From: Streptomyces sp. NBC_01571
GTDB taxonomy: Bacteria > Actinomycetota > Actinomycetes > Streptomycetales > Streptomycetaceae
Direction: 5' to 3'
NCBI RefSeq assembly: GCF_026339875.1
Contig: NZ_JAPEPZ010000001.1
Coordinates: 5,022,001 to 5,086,000 of the forward strand
DNA: 64,000 nucleotides
Under the pieces are notes generated by a model. The model was not told where the DNA came from, ran no database searches, and saw only the letters and a program-made list of their open reading frames with translations. Of this stretch, positions 23,872 through 33,971 are shown piece after piece (the stretch's first letter is position 1; each line of letters begins with the position of its first letter). A program made the translations under genes and the position numbers.

Positions 23872-24735
23872 CTAGCCCGCGGCCGAACCCGCCCACGCAC
23901 CGATGCGGGCCAACAGCTCGTCGCGGGCCGCGTGCTCGGCGTGGCCCATCCCGTGCTCCACCCAGAGTTCGGCGTGGCCGCGGGATGCCTCGGCGAGCAT
24001 CCGCGGGTGGTCCAGGGGGAAGTAGCCGTCCCGGTCGCCGTGGACGATCAGCAGCGGAGTGGGCGCGATGAGCGGGACGGATTCGACCGGCGAGGCCGGT
24101 ACCGGGTCCCAGTCGCGGGAGTGGATGCGGGTCCGCAGTCCGTAACGGCCGACCACCCGTCCCGCCGGCCGGGTGACCAGCCAATGCAGACGCCGCATGG
24201 GAGCCGTACCCCGGTAGTACCAGCGGGCCGGCGCGCTCACCGAAGCCACCGCGTCCGTACGCGCCTCCGTGCGCCCCTCGTGCTCCCGGCCGGCTTCCCC
24301 GTGCATCGCCGCGTGCCGGAGCACCACCGACCCGCCCATCGAGAAACCGACGGTGGCCACGCGCGTGTGCCCCAGCTCGCGGGCCCATCCCACGGCGGCG
24401 TCCAGATCGTGCACCTCGCGGTCGCCGACGGTGGAACGGCCACCGGAACCGCCGTGACCTCGGAACGAGAACGTGACCACCGCCGCGTCCCGGCCGAGGA
24501 CGTCGGCCACCCGGCGCACGTGCGGACGGTCGAGACCGCCCGTGAAACCGTGCGCCACGACGATCGCCAGGCTCCCGCCCACGTCGTCGGAAGTCCCCCT
24601 CGCGGGGTCGTACGCCGCATCGATCGTCACCCCGTCGACAGTGCGCAGAAACCTCCGCAAAGGGGCGCGCGAGGCCGTCTCAAGGGATGGACGAAGGGAA
24701 GATCCCGTCACTTGACCTGCCGGACCTGAGCTCAT
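23872..24735 (-). CDS. Alpha/beta hydrolase
   Basis: The 287-residue protein has the alpha/beta-hydrolase landmarks: oxyanion region VVAHGFTGG, FRGHGGSGG, nucleophile elbow GFSMGGS, acid loop near LLIVHGDRDGYFP and catalytic His near VEHGMGHAEHA. It probably cleaves an ester or related bond of unknown identity. ATG 24735 starts just where the upstream sequence turns into intergenic DNA. It is divergent from the glnR transcription unit. Confidence 0.85.
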   Translation of the reverse strand: MSSGPAGQVTGSSLRPSLETASRAPLRRFLRTVDGVTIDAAYDPARGTSDDVGGSLAIVVAHGFTGGLDRPHVRRVADVLGRDAAVVTFSFRGHGGSGGRSTVGDREVHDLDAAVGWARELGHTRVATVGFSMGGSVVLRHAAMHGEAGREHEGRTEARTDAVASVSAPARWYYRGTAPMRRLHWLVTRPAGRVVGRYGLRTRIHSRDWDPVPASPVESVPLIAPTPLLIVHGDRDGYFPLDHPRMLAEASRGHAELWVEHGMGHAEHAARDELLARIGAWAGSAAG

Positions 24736-24988
24736 GTGGGCTATTCTGCTGGGCAGAGGACTCGGGCAGCGAAGCCCCCGGGTCCTTTTGTGCTTTCTGA
24801 AGCGTTGTATACGAAACGGGAAACCGCCGGTGTACGAAGCCCACGAAGGCACGGCGACTCCCCGGGACGCGGGAGCCGCGCCGCAGGGGAACAAGCGAAG
24901 AAGCAACGAAGCAGTGCCGCAAACTCCCCCACCGCCTTGAGGGCGTGGGAGGTACCCCCATACAGGGACCGAGGAGGAACCAGACGTT

Positions 24989-25045
24989 ATGGGCGAGCGA
25001 ACCGTGCACGAACGTAGGACGACCCGGGCAGGTGGGGCGCGATGA
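24989..25045 (+). CDS. 18-codon reading frame coupled to glnR
   Basis: ATG 24989 is preceded by GAGGAGG (from 24971), a strong ribosome binding site, and the frame ([18 protein letters not shown]) ends in TGA overlapping the glnR ATG (ATGA at 25042-25045). glnR itself has only a weak Shine-Dalgarno sequence inside this frame (GGTGGGG). Translation of the short frame may therefore set glnR expression. The peptide is Arg-rich and unlikely to be a functional protein. Confidence 0.55.
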   Translation: MGERTVHERRTTRAGGAR

Positions 25046-25833
25046 GTTCTCTGCTGCTCCTGACCAATGCCCTTCAGCCGTCGACGGAGGTGCTTCCCGC
25101 TCTCGGCCTGCTCCTGCACAACGTGCGAGTGGCTCCGGCGGAAGGACCCGCCCTCGTCGACACCCCCGGTGCCGACGTCATCCTGATCGACGGCCGACGT
25201 GATCTCCCGCAGGTGCGCAGCCTGTGTCAGCTGCTGCGCTCGACGGGACCCGGCTGTCCCCTCGTCCTCGTCGTGACGGAGGGCGGTCTCGCGGCCGTCA
25301 CCGCCGACTGGGGCATCGACGACGTTCTCCTCGACACCGCGGGTCCGGCCGAGGTCGAGGCCCGGCTGCGGCTCGCCATGGGCCGCCAGCAGATCGTCAA
25401 CGACGACTCCCCCATGGAGATCCGCAACGGCGACCTCTCCGTGGACGAGGCGACGTACAGCGCCAAGCTCAAGGGCCGGGTCCTCGACCTCACCTTCAAG
25501 GAGTTCGAGCTCCTCAAGTACCTCGCGCAGCACCCGGGCCGGGTCTTCACCCGCGCACAGCTGCTCCAGGAGGTCTGGGGCTACGACTACTTCGGCGGCA
25601 CGCGGACGGTCGACGTCCACGTACGCCGGCTGCGCGCCAAGCTCGGTCCCGAGCACGAATCGCTGATCGGAACCGTCCGGAACGTCGGTTATCGATTCGT
25701 TACACCCGAGAAGGTGGAGCGGGCCGCGGACGAGGCGAAGGCCAAGGCCGCACAGCCAAAGGCGGCGGATGCGGACGAGACGGCGCACCGCGGCGCCGCG
25801 CGCGCGGTCGAGGCCAAGGCCGAGGCCCAGTAG
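25042..25833 (+). CDS. glnR: Nitrogen-metabolism regulator GlnR
   Basis: The 263-residue protein is the OmpR-family orphan regulator GlnR. Its N-terminal receiver-like domain keeps D50 ([12 protein letters not shown]) but lacks the usual acidic pocket, as in known GlnR proteins that work unphosphorylated. The C-terminal winged helix is [53 protein letters not shown]. GlnR controls glutamine synthetases, amtB and other nitrogen genes. A Lys/Ala-rich tail of about 40 residues follows. The start is coupled to an upstream 18-codon frame. Confidence 0.93.
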   Translation: MSSLLLLTNALQPSTEVLPALGLLLHNVRVAPAEGPALVDTPGADVILIDGRRDLPQVRSLCQLLRSTGPGCPLVLVVTEGGLAAVTADWGIDDVLLDTAGPAEVEARLRLAMGRQQIVNDDSPMEIRNGDLSVDEATYSAKLKGRVLDLTFKEFELLKYLAQHPGRVFTRAQLLQEVWGYDYFGGTRTVDVHVRRLRAKLGPEHESLIGTVRNVGYRFVTPEKVERAADEAKAKAAQPKAADADETAHRGAARAVEAKAEAQ

Positions 25834-25883
25834 GCCTCCGTACGCCCTGCCCAGAGGCGGGTCCATCCGCGTAGACTCCGCGC

Positions 25884-26906
25884 GTGGCCAAGGTGACGAG
25901 GGACGATGTGGCGCGACTGGCGGGTACTTCCACCGCCGTCGTCAGCTATGTCATCAACAACGGACCGAGGCCGGTTGCCCCGGCCACGCGCGAGCGCGTT
26001 CTCGCCGCGATCAAGGAGCTGGGGTACCGGCCCGACCGGGTCGCCCAGGCCATGGCGTCGCGGCGGACCGAGCTCATAGGCCTGATCGTGCCGGACGCGC
26101 GCCAGCCCTTCTTCGGCGAGATGGCGCACGCGGTCGAGCAGGCCGCGGCCGAGCGCGGGAAAATGGTCCTGGTCGGCAACTCCGACTACATCGCCGAGCG
26201 CGAGGTCCATTACCTGCGCGCCTTCCTCGGCATGCGGGTCTCCGGCCTGATCCTCGTCAGCCACGCGCTCAATGACAACGCCGCCGCGGAGATCGAGGCC
26301 TGGGACGCCCGCGTCGTACTGCTGCACGAACGCCCCGAGGCGATCGACGACGTGGCCGTGGTCACCGACGACATCGGCGGCGCCCAGCTCGCCACCCGCC
26401 ACCTTCTCGAACACGGTTACGACTACGTGGCCTGTCTCGGCGGCATCGCGGAGACGCCCGTCGTCGGCGACCCGGTCTCCGACCACGTCGAGGGCTGGCG
26501 GCGTGCCATGCAGGAGGCCGGGATCCCCACCGAGGGCCGTCTCTTCGAGGCGCCGTACAACCGCTACGACGCGTACCAGGTCGGCCTGCAGCTGCTCGCC
26601 GGGCCCCACCGGCCGCCCGCCATCTTCTGCTCCACCGACGACCAGGCGATCGGCGTGCTGCGCGCCGCCCGTGAGCTGCGCATCGACGTCCCGGGGGAGC
26701 TGGCCGTGGCCGGCTTCGACGACGTCAAGGAAGCCGCGCTGACGGATCCGCCGCTGACGACGATCGCCTCCGACCGGTCGGCGATGGCCCGTGCGGCGGT
26801 GGATCTCGTACTCGACGACGGGCTGCGGGTCGCGGGGTCGCGGCGCGAGCGGCTGAAGGTGTTCCCGTCCCGGCTGGTGGTGCGGCGGTCCTGCGGTTGC
26901 GCGTGA
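25884..26906 (+). CDS. LacI-family transcriptional regulator
   Basis: The 340-residue repressor has a LacI helix-turn-helix and hinge ([47 protein letters not shown] in outline) and a periplasmic-binding-protein-like sensor domain ([25 protein letters not shown] ... [19 protein letters not shown]). It probably controls a carbohydrate or nucleoside gene set; the target is not obvious here. GTG 25884 is the start. TAGACT at 25872-25877 is a good -10 only 6 bases before the GTG, suggesting a leaderless mRNA. Confidence 0.9.
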   Translation: MAKVTRDDVARLAGTSTAVVSYVINNGPRPVAPATRERVLAAIKELGYRPDRVAQAMASRRTELIGLIVPDARQPFFGEMAHAVEQAAAERGKMVLVGNSDYIAEREVHYLRAFLGMRVSGLILVSHALNDNAAAEIEAWDARVVLLHERPEAIDDVAVVTDDIGGAQLATRHLLEHGYDYVACLGGIAETPVVGDPVSDHVEGWRRAMQEAGIPTEGRLFEAPYNRYDAYQVGLQLLAGPHRPPAIFCSTDDQAIGVLRAARELRIDVPGELAVAGFDDVKEAALTDPPLTTIASDRSAMARAAVDLVLDDGLRVAGSRRERLKVFPSRLVVRRSCGCA

Positions 26907-26962
26907 GACCGCCGGTCCGGCTCCGGCCGGACGCGCGGTTCCCCGCCGCCCCCTGAAACGCA

Positions 26963-26991
26963 CGTCGGCCCCGCGGATCGCGGGGCCGACG
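26963..26991. terminator. 13-bp stem terminator between convergent genes
   Basis: CGTCGGCCCCGCG (26963-26975) and CGCGGGGCCGACG (26979-26991) pair perfectly around a 3-base loop, followed by CTTTGTTT. It lies 57 bases after the LacI stop and 59 bases from the protease stop on the other strand, so it can serve both. Confidence 0.85.
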
Positions 26992-27049
26992 CTTTGTTTC
27001 CGGAGTGCGCCGGAGGGCACGAACCGCCTGGAACTGCGGGTGGTACCGA

Positions 27050-28795
27050 CTAGAACAGCAGGTTGTACTGGTTGAAGCCGGAGCCCAGGCCGACCCGCGA
27101 GCCGAAGAGGCTGCTGGAGGCCTTGTTGGTGCCGGGGTAGAGCCAGAGCTTGCCCGCCGAGTCGCGGGTGACGACATCGGCGATGCCGTCGCCCGTGACG
27201 TCGCCGTTGGAGACGTACGAGGTGAAGTTCCAGCCCGTACGGGCCTGGATACGCGCCGACCACGGGGTGTGCTCGACCTGCGTGCCCCGGTAGAGGTACA
27301 GCACGCCGGAGCTGTTGCGGACCAGCAGGTCGGCACGGCCGTCGCCGGACAGGTCGCCGTGACCGAAGATCTTGACGTTCTTCCAGGCCTTGTTCACGAC
27401 CTTCACGCGGCCGTAGAACTCGCCGTTGCCCTTGCCCGGGTAGAGGTAGACCGAGCCGTCGGCGTCCACCGCGACCAGGTCGGGGCGGGCGTCACCGGTC
27501 ATGTCGCCGGGGATGGCGTACGACTTGTAGCCGCCCCACACCGAGGTGATCTGCATCCACTCGAACTCGTCCGAGCTGTGGTTCAGGTAGCTGCGGTACA
27601 GCTTGCCGTCGCCCTTGTCCCGGATGATCAGGTCCTGGAAGAAGTCCCGGTCCAGGTCGGCCTGCAGGCCCCAGCTGGCGTTCTGCCAGCCGCTGCTCTG
27701 GAAGGCGCGGGTGGTGAGCGAGGTGCCCTTGCTGTCCTGCTCGAACAGGCCTCCGGACGGGGTGCGCTCCAGCAGGTCGGCCTTGCCGTCGAAGGTCAGG
27801 TCCGCGTCGTCGATGCGCGGCTGCGCGGCCCAGGTGTACGAGGACACCTTGGTGAAGACCGGGTAGGCACCCTTCGCGGTGCAGCCCGCGACACCCCACG
27901 AGACGATGCCGACGACCTTGCCGCCGACGATCACCGGGCCGCCGGAGTCACCGTTGCAGGGGCTCTTGGTGCCCTCGTCGGTGCCGGTCGCCGGGGTACC
28001 CGCGCAGAACATCGAGCCCTCGACGAAGTCGTCCTCACCGAGGACCGTCCGCATCGCGCTGTTGCAGGTGGAGTCGGCGACCAGCGGCAGGGTCACCTTG
28101 CGCAGCGTGGCCGACAGCTCGGCACCGTCGGCGCCGGAGGTCAGGCCCCAGCCGTAGACGGTGGCGGAGTTGCCCGCCTTGTAGGAGGCGCTGTCGCCGG
28201 CGGCCACCAGCCGCTGCCACTGCTGCTCCAGCGGGCGGTCCAGCGTGAGGACGGCGATGTCGTTCTGGACGGTGTCGCTGTTGTAGTGCGGGTGGTTCCA
28301 CTGGCGGTAGACGCCCGCGACCGTACCGGTCGTGTCGTCCAGCAGACCCGTGGCACCGGCCACCACAGCGCCGTTCTTGACCCAGTTCAGGCCGGCGACG
28401 CAGTGGGCGGCCGTCAGGACCTTGTTCGGGGCGACGAGCGTGCCGCCGCAGAAGTAGCCGGTGCCGGCCGCGCTGTCGTAGTAGGAGAGCTGGACCATCC
28501 ACGGCGCGGAGGAGATGGTCGTCTGGCTGCCGCCGATGATGAACGGCGTCTTCTTGGGGCTCGTCGCCGGGGTCGCCTGGTCCTTGACGGCCTCGGCGAC
28601 CCTGTGGCGCAGTTCCTTGTCCGAGACGGTCGGCTTCGCGGGCTGCGCCTGGCCGACGTCCGGCAGCGACGGTCCGTCCGCCGCCTGGGCGGGCTGCGCC
28701 GCGAAGGCGCCGGCGCAGGTCAGCGCCAACGCGAGAGCGGCCGTGGGCAACGCCGTGACAGGGCGTCTCCAGCGGTCGCGCAGAGCACGTATCAC
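27050..28795 (-). CDS. Secreted trypsin-like serine protease with FG-GAP/VCBS repeats
   Basis: The 581-residue preprotein has a signal peptide (about 1-39, ending AQPAQAA), a propeptide, and a chymotrypsin-fold protease starting at IIGGS (86). The catalytic triad is H131 (TAAHC), D179 (NDIAVL) and S284 (GDSGGP); paired cysteines are present. Residues 330-581 form FG-GAP-type beta-propeller repeats (DLTFDGKADLL, DMTGDARPDLV, DLSGDGRADLL, DVTGDGIADVV) with calcium-binding-like DxxGDGxxD loops. It should be an extracellular endoprotease; the propeller may bind a substrate or surface. Confidence 0.92.
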   Translation of the reverse strand: MIRALRDRWRRPVTALPTAALALALTCAGAFAAQPAQAADGPSLPDVGQAQPAKPTVSDKELRHRVAEAVKDQATPATSPKKTPFIIGGSQTTISSAPWMVQLSYYDSAAGTGYFCGGTLVAPNKVLTAAHCVAGLNWVKNGAVVAGATGLLDDTTGTVAGVYRQWNHPHYNSDTVQNDIAVLTLDRPLEQQWQRLVAAGDSASYKAGNSATVYGWGLTSGADGAELSATLRKVTLPLVADSTCNSAMRTVLGEDDFVEGSMFCAGTPATGTDEGTKSPCNGDSGGPVIVGGKVVGIVSWGVAGCTAKGAYPVFTKVSSYTWAAQPRIDDADLTFDGKADLLERTPSGGLFEQDSKGTSLTTRAFQSSGWQNASWGLQADLDRDFFQDLIIRDKGDGKLYRSYLNHSSDEFEWMQITSVWGGYKSYAIPGDMTGDARPDLVAVDADGSVYLYPGKGNGEFYGRVKVVNKAWKNVKIFGHGDLSGDGRADLLVRNSSGVLYLYRGTQVEHTPWSARIQARTGWNFTSYVSNGDVTGDGIADVVTRDSAGKLWLYPGTNKASSSLFGSRVGLGSGFNQYNLLF

Positions 28796-29140
28796 TCAGG
28801 GCTCCTGGGATGGGTGCGGGTGGGTCATGACGTGAATGGCCCGAGAAGGGCGTACGACGCACCGGCCCGACCGACGACAGCGGTCGTCGGACATGGCCGA
28901 CCAACCGCCTGCGTCGAATCAGGCACCACCGCGGAGCCCCCCTCCGGCGCGGTGATCATAGGCCCCACCCGCCCCAGAACACATGTGCTAGGCACCAGGC
29001 ATTCAAGTATTCGCCGGTCGCATTCCGTGAGATCACCCCGGCGCAACCTGTTGTTTCCCCGATCCGGGCGGGGCGGCGCGCCTTTATATCGGGCATACGA
29101 GGTTCTGTCGGGCTTCTCAGCGGGGACTCAGGGAGCTCTC
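28796..29140. other. Divergent intergenic region between protease and htrA-like genes
   Basis: About 345 bases that must carry two divergent promoters. The block near 29080-29100 (CCTTTATATCGGGCATACGAGG) is AT-richer than its surroundings and contains TATATC and CATACG, plausible -10 elements for the htrA-like gene. I see no gene and no strong hairpin. Confidence 0.4.
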
Positions 29141-30391
29141 ATGATCGCGCGGGAGTCTCATGTCATGACCGAGAGCTTCCGCCGCAGCGGCGAGTACCCC
29201 CAGGGCGACGACCACCAGTCCCCGTACCTCCAGCAGCAGCCTGCCTCCGCTCCCTCCCCCGTGAACCCCGAGTGGCCGGCGCCGCCGGCGTACGCGCCGG
29301 CCCCGCCGGTCGCCGTCGAACCGGGCACCACGGTGTGGCCGGGCTCCGGTCAGGTCGGCAGCGGCGCAGCCGGCGGTCATGGCGGCGGTCATGGCGGCGG
29401 TCATGGAGGCGGAGGCGCCGCCTACCCGGGACATCCCGAGCCGCCGGCCGGCTCCACCGCGGTGCTGTCCGCGGCCCCCGTGCCGCCCGGGACCGCGCGG
29501 AAGAAGCCCACGAGGGGCCCGCTGGCCCTGATCGCCGCGGTCGCGATAGTCGCCGCCGCCATCGGGGGTGGCACCGCGTACGGCATCCAGGAGCTGACCG
29601 GCAAGGACACCGCGTCCAGCAGCACCAGCACCACCGTGGTGCCCACCGCCAAGAGGGGCACCGTCGCCGGGGTCGCCCAGGCGGTCAGCCCCAGCATCGT
29701 CGAGGTCAGCGCGACCTCGAACGCCGGTTCGTCCACCGGTTCGGGCGTGATCATCACGTCCGGCGGCGAGATCGTCACCAACAACCACGTCGTCTCGGGC
29801 GCCTCCGCGATCAAGGTGCGGCTGAACGACGGAAAGTCCTACACCGCGAAGGTCGTCGGTACCGACAGCAAGAAGGACCTCGCGCTCATCGAGGTCGCGG
29901 ACGCGCCCTCCGGTCTGAAGGTCGCCACGCTCGGCAACTCCGACGGCGTCCAGGTCGGCGACGACGTCGTCGCGATCGGCTCCCCCGAGGGGCTGACCGG
30001 CACCGTCACCAGCGGCATCGTCTCGGCCCTCGACCGGGACGTGACCGTCTCCACCGACGAGAGCCAGGGCCAGCAGCAACAGCAGGGCGGCGACAGCGGT
30101 CAGTGGCCGTTCTCGTTCGGCGGCCGCCAGTTCAACGGCGACACCGGCTCCTCGACCACCACGTACAAGGCGATCCAGACCGACGCGTCCCTGAACCCCG
30201 GCAACTCCGGCGGCGCGCTGATCGACATGAACGGCAACATCGTCGGCATCAACTCCGCGATGTACTCGGCGGCTTCGGACTCCTCGTCCAGCTCGTCGGG
30301 AGCGGGCAGCGTGGGCCTCGGCTTCGCCATCCCGATCAACACCGTCAAGGCCGACCTGGCGAACCTGCGGGCCGGCGGCTCCGACAGCTGA
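29141..30391 (+). CDS. HtrA/DegP-type membrane-anchored serine protease without PDZ domain
   Basis: The 416-residue protein has a Pro/Gln/Gly-rich cytoplasmic N-terminus with an HGGG repeat (79-91), a transmembrane helix (about 126-145) and an extracytoplasmic trypsin-like domain. The triad is H216 (TNNHVV), D246 (KKDLALIE) and S356 (NPGNSGGAL). It ends shortly after the protease domain (NLRAGGSDS), so the usual C-terminal PDZ domain is absent. ATG 29141 has GGGAG 5 bases upstream; ATG 29165 is an alternative. Probably a cell-envelope quality-control protease; the two-component pair downstream may sense the same stress. Confidence 0.9.
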   Translation: MIARESHVMTESFRRSGEYPQGDDHQSPYLQQQPASAPSPVNPEWPAPPAYAPAPPVAVEPGTTVWPGSGQVGSGAAGGHGGGHGGGHGGGGAAYPGHPEPPAGSTAVLSAAPVPPGTARKKPTRGPLALIAAVAIVAAAIGGGTAYGIQELTGKDTASSSTSTTVVPTAKRGTVAGVAQAVSPSIVEVSATSNAGSSTGSGVIITSGGEIVTNNHVVSGASAIKVRLNDGKSYTAKVVGTDSKKDLALIEVADAPSGLKVATLGNSDGVQVGDDVVAIGSPEGLTGTVTSGIVSALDRDVTVSTDESQGQQQQQGGDSGQWPFSFGGRQFNGDTGSSTTTYKAIQTDASLNPGNSGGALIDMNGNIVGINSAMYSAASDSSSSSSGAGSVGLGFAIPINTVKADLANLRAGGSDS

Positions 30392-30452
30392 CACCACCGA
30401 CACGGCTCCGACAGCTGACAGCAGCACAGGACAGCACACCCAGGAGGTCGAC

Positions 30453-30689
30453 ATGATCTGGAAGCGGATCTCTCGGATTTCCCCGGTCACGCACTCCCGC
30501 GAAGGCGGCGACCCGGCCGGGCTCGACCTGGCCCTCGCCGTGGCCCGTGAACTGCACCTGCCGGTGCCGCGGGCGCCCGAGGTGGCGCTCCCGGCCGCCG
30601 TCCCGCAGCTGATGGGCCTGCGCACCCCCGCCACCCGCTCGCACCGCCGCAAGGTCCCGCTGAGCAGGCTCAGCACGCTGGCGGGCTGA
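30453..30689 (+). CDS. Small basic conserved-looking protein
   Basis: The 78-residue product contains an amphipathic middle (LDLALAVARELHLPVPRAPEVALPAAVPQLMGL) and a basic C-terminal part (RTPATRSHRRKVPLSRLS). An AGGAGG ribosome binding site lies 6 bases before ATG 30453. It is 61 bases after the htrA-like stop on the same strand and may be co-transcribed. I do not recognise the family. Confidence 0.55.
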   Translation: MIWKRISRISPVTHSREGGDPAGLDLALAVARELHLPVPRAPEVALPAAVPQLMGLRTPATRSHRRKVPLSRLSTLAG

Positions 30690-30847
30690 AGGTCCCACGG
30701 CAGTACGGGACACTCCTTCCGATCCGAGCCCTTCCTTCATAGCTGGGACGGTTCTTCCCCTACTGACGCTTTCCGCCCCCGCCCGGAAACGTGCGACGCT
30801 GAAGGCCGTCAGACCCTCCACCCCACCGCACCCGAGGACTCCCGCCC

Positions 30848-31579
30848 ATGAGCCCCGCCGAAGGCGACCGTGAACCCCAGCGCATCCTGATCGTCGACGA
30901 CGAGCCCGCGGTCCGCGAAGCACTCCAGCGCAGCCTCGCCTTCGAGGGGTACGACACCGAGGTCGCGGTCGACGGCGCGGACGCGCTGGAGAAGGCGACC
31001 GTCTACCAGCCCGAGCTGGTCGTCCTGGACATCCAGATGCCCCGGATGGACGGCCTGACGGCGGCCCGCCGGATGCGCGGTGCCGGCACGACGACCCCCA
31101 TCCTCATGCTGACGGCCCGCGACACGGTCGGGGACCGGGTGACCGGCCTCGACGCGGGCGCCGACGACTACCTGGTCAAGCCCTTCGAGCTGGACGAGCT
31201 GTTCGCCCGGGTCCGGGCCCTGCTGCGGCGCAGTTCGTACGCGGCGACGGCGGGCACCGCCCCGGACGAGGACGCGCTCACCTTCGGCGACCTGCGGATG
31301 GACCTCGCGACACGCGAGGTCACCCGGTCGGGCCGGGCCGTGGAACTGACCCGCACCGAGTTCACGCTGCTGGAGATGTTCCTCGCGCACCCGCGCCAGG
31401 TCCTCACCCGCGAGCAGATCCTGAAGGCCGTCTGGGGCTTCGACTTCGAACCGTCCTCCAACTCCCTCGACGTCTACGTGATGTACCTGCGCCGCAAGAC
31501 CGAGGCGGGTGGTGAGCCGCGGCTCGTGCACACGGTTCGAGGGGTCGGGTACGTGCTCCGCTCGGGCGGCGCGGAGTGA
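30848..31579 (+). CDS. OmpR-family response regulator
   Basis: The 243-residue protein has a receiver domain with acidic pocket D17-D18, phospho-acceptor D61 ([12 protein letters not shown]), T89 and K111 ([10 protein letters not shown]), followed by an OmpR/PhoB winged helix ([51 protein letters not shown] in outline). It should bind direct repeats and activate or repress envelope genes. Its stop overlaps the kinase GTG (GTGA). Located after the htrA-like gene, reminiscent of MprAB-PepD-type stress circuits; that parallel is inference. Confidence 0.92.
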   Translation: MSPAEGDREPQRILIVDDEPAVREALQRSLAFEGYDTEVAVDGADALEKATVYQPELVVLDIQMPRMDGLTAARRMRGAGTTTPILMLTARDTVGDRVTGLDAGADDYLVKPFELDELFARVRALLRRSSYAATAGTAPDEDALTFGDLRMDLATREVTRSGRAVELTRTEFTLLEMFLAHPRQVLTREQILKAVWGFDFEPSSNSLDVYVMYLRRKTEAGGEPRLVHTVRGVGYVLRSGGAE

Positions 31580-33048
31580 TCAGACGGTTCAGATCCCTGC
31601 CGATCCGTTCCCGGCTGGCGCTGCTGGTGGCGGCCGCGGTGGCCTTCGGGGTCGCGGCGGTCTCGGTGACCTGCTGGTTCATCGTGCGGGGGAAGCTGTA
31701 CGACGAGATCGACAACAACCTGCAGGACCAGAAACAGGCCCAGCAGTACACCCTGGTCCAGGGCGTCCTCGACAACTGCCGCAAGGAACCGAGCAACGAC
31801 AACGACTTCCACGGACGGTTCGACGACTACGCCCAGGTGATCAACTCGGACGGGACCGTCTGCGTCTTCGGGTACTCGGCGGGCTCGGTGACGGTGACCG
31901 ACGGCGACAAGGCCGTGGCCAAGCACCCGCAGTTCAACAAGAGCAAGCCGCGGAACGGGACCGACACCAAGGGCAACGACGTCCGGGTCCTGGCGATGCC
32001 GCTCGTCGTCACGAACTTCCCCCGCGAACTCCCCGGCACCCGCGTCCTGTACAGCGACCACGCCTACGTCGTGGCCGTTCCTCTCAAGAGCACCCAGGCC
32101 ACCCTGAACGACCTGGCCCTCGTGCTGCTCCTGGTCTCCGGGATCGGCGTGGTCGGCGCCGGCGCGGCGGGCCTCGCGGTCGCCCGAGCGGGCCTGCGTC
32201 CCGTCGACAAGCTCACCGAGGCCGTGGAACACGTGGCCCGCACGGAGGACCTCTCGATCCGCATCCCCGTCGAGGAGGGCAACGAGGACGAGGTCGCCCG
32301 CCTCACCCGCTCCTTCAACTCGATGACGTCCGCGCTGGCCAACTCCCGCGAGCTGCAGCAGCAGCTCATCGCGGACGCCGGCCACGAACTCCGTACGCCC
32401 CTGACCTCCCTCCGTACGAACATAGAGCTCCTCACCCGCAGCGAGGAGACGGGCCGCCCGATCCCCCCGGCCGACCGCAAGGCGCTCCTCGCCTCCGTCA
32501 AGGCCCAGATGACCGAACTGGCCTCGCTCATCGGCGACCTGCAGGAACTCTCGCGTTCGGACGCGGGCCAGCAGGCGAACACCGTGCCGACGGTCCCCCT
32601 CCAGGACACGGTCGAGGCGGCGCTGCGCCGCGCACGGCTGCGCGGACCCGAGCTGACGATCACGGCGGACCTCCAGCCCTGGTACGTCCGGGCGGAGCCC
32701 ACCGCGCTGGAGCGGGCCGTGGTCAACCTCCTGGACAACGCGGTGAAGTTCAGCCCGGAGGGCGAGGCCGTCGACGTCGTCCTCAAGGACGGCGAACTGA
32801 CCGTCCGCGACCACGGACCCGGCATCCCCGCCGAGGACCTCCCGCACGTCTTCGACCGCTTCTGGCGCTCCCCGTCCGCCCGCGCGCTCCCCGGCTCGGG
32901 CCTGGGGCTTTCGATCGTGGCGCGCACGGTGCAGCAGGCGGGCGGCGAGGTGTCCCTGCGGCCGGCCGAGGGCGGCGGCACGGTGGTGTCGGTCCGGCTG
33001 CCGGGAGCGCCCACCCCGCCGCCGGACATGGCCCTCGACCAGGAGTGA
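31576..33048 (+). CDS. Membrane sensor histidine kinase
   Basis: The 490-residue kinase has two transmembrane helices (about 14-36 and 179-203) enclosing an extracytoplasmic sensor domain with two cysteines (C69, C96), then a HAMP linker, a dimerisation domain with H270 ([11 protein letters not shown]), and a HATPase domain with the N box (LLDNAVKFS), DHGPGI and GSGLGLSI. It phosphorylates the regulator encoded just upstream, with which it is translationally coupled. The signal is unknown; a disulfide-sensitive sensor is conceivable. Confidence 0.92.
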   Translation: MIRRFRSLPIRSRLALLVAAAVAFGVAAVSVTCWFIVRGKLYDEIDNNLQDQKQAQQYTLVQGVLDNCRKEPSNDNDFHGRFDDYAQVINSDGTVCVFGYSAGSVTVTDGDKAVAKHPQFNKSKPRNGTDTKGNDVRVLAMPLVVTNFPRELPGTRVLYSDHAYVVAVPLKSTQATLNDLALVLLLVSGIGVVGAGAAGLAVARAGLRPVDKLTEAVEHVARTEDLSIRIPVEEGNEDEVARLTRSFNSMTSALANSRELQQQLIADAGHELRTPLTSLRTNIELLTRSEETGRPIPPADRKALLASVKAQMTELASLIGDLQELSRSDAGQQANTVPTVPLQDTVEAALRRARLRGPELTITADLQPWYVRAEPTALERAVVNLLDNAVKFSPEGEAVDVVLKDGELTVRDHGPGIPAEDLPHVFDRFWRSPSARALPGSGLGLSIVARTVQQAGGEVSLRPAEGGGTVVSVRLPGAPTPPPDMALDQE

Positions 33049-33074
33049 CCGCGGGGAGCGGGCTGCTCACGGGC

Positions 33075-33971
33075 TCACCGGCGCCAGCTCGGTGAGGCGC
33101 CGTTCGGCTCTCCGTAGGGCACGGGACGGCCCGTGAAGGCGTCCAGGAGGACGCGGTCGCCGAGCCGCCCGGCCAGTCGCACCGTCACCTTCTGGCGCAG
33201 CATCACACTGGCGCAGGGACCTTCGCGCACCCCGGTGACGAAGGCGGACAGCACCACGCTGCCCCCGGTCTCCAGCACGTGCACGGCGGGGCCGTCGTCG
33301 CAGGTCCCGTGTCCGGCCGTCACGGTGACCGACCGGCCGTCGCCGGCCACCTCGGCCGGCCCGGCGAGGGGCGCCAGTTCGCTCGTGGACACCTCCCGCT
33401 GCGGCCCGATCGGCGGCGGGGGGAGCTTCGAGGGGGCGACGGCGGCCCGCTTGAGCGGGGTGTCGTACCCCTCCAGGGTGAACAGCCAGGCCGGGACCGT
33501 CGCCGGGCCACGGCTGGTGGCGAGGGTCATCACGCCCTGCCTCGCCCCGGTCACGGTCAGGTGGGGGCCGTCGTTGCCTCCGCGGGCCACGGACCCGTAC
33601 GCCTCGCGTGCCCCGGTCAGCGGCAGGACGGGCGGGGCTCCGCTCCTCCAGCGCACCTTCCCCTCCGCGGGCCCGGCAGCGGGAAGCGTGCCGCGCAGGA
33701 CGAAGTTCTGCGTCGTGAAGGCGCGGGTGTCGGCGCCCGCGTGGAAGCCGCCCGCGGGCGGCTGCACCGCCTCCCCCATCGGGTGGTAGCCGGCGCGCCA
33801 GGTCCGGGCGGCCACGGATCCGTCCCAGGCCTCGGCGACTTGGCGGGCACGGGCCTCCCTGCGCGCCTGCGCGCCGTGGTGACCGCCCTCCTCACCGCCG
33901 CATCCGGCGGTGAGGAGGGCGAGGGCGAGCAGCAGGTGGGCGGTGACGGTGGACTTGATCTTCGTACGCAT
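33075..33971 (-). CDS. Lipoprotein of unknown function
   Basis: The 298-residue preprotein has a lipoprotein signal (MRTKIKSTVTAHLLLALALLTAGC) with lipobox LTAGC, so it should be anchored outside the membrane. The mature part contains CDDGPAVHV and EGPCASVML, whose cysteines may pair. No catalytic motif is recognised. ATG 33971 is chosen because the signal sequence begins there and GGGGA lies upstream. It is convergent with the histidine kinase gene (26-base gap). Confidence 0.78.
   Translation of the reverse strand: MRTKIKSTVTAHLLLALALLTAGCGGEEGGHHGAQARREARARQVAEAWDGSVAARTWRAGYHPMGEAVQPPAGGFHAGADTRAFTTQNFVLRGTLPAAGPAEGKVRWRSGAPPVLPLTGAREAYGSVARGGNDGPHLTVTGARQGVMTLATSRGPATVPAWLFTLEGYDTPLKRAAVAPSKLPPPPIGPQREVSTSELAPLAGPAEVAGDGRSVTVTAGHGTCDDGPAVHVLETGGSVVLSAFVTGVREGPCASVMLRQKVTVRLAGRLGDRVLLDAFTGRPVPYGEPNGASPSWRR

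Noticed and set aside
23872..25866. Extension of the alpha/beta hydrolase gene upstream through the glnR region
   Set aside because: The in-frame extension is antisense to glnR and lacks hydrolase similarity; ATG 24735 gives the normal family length.
27005..29140. N-terminal extension of the htrA-like gene
   Set aside because: The upstream in-frame sequence is antisense to the secreted protease gene; ribosome binding sites appear only at 29141 and 29165.
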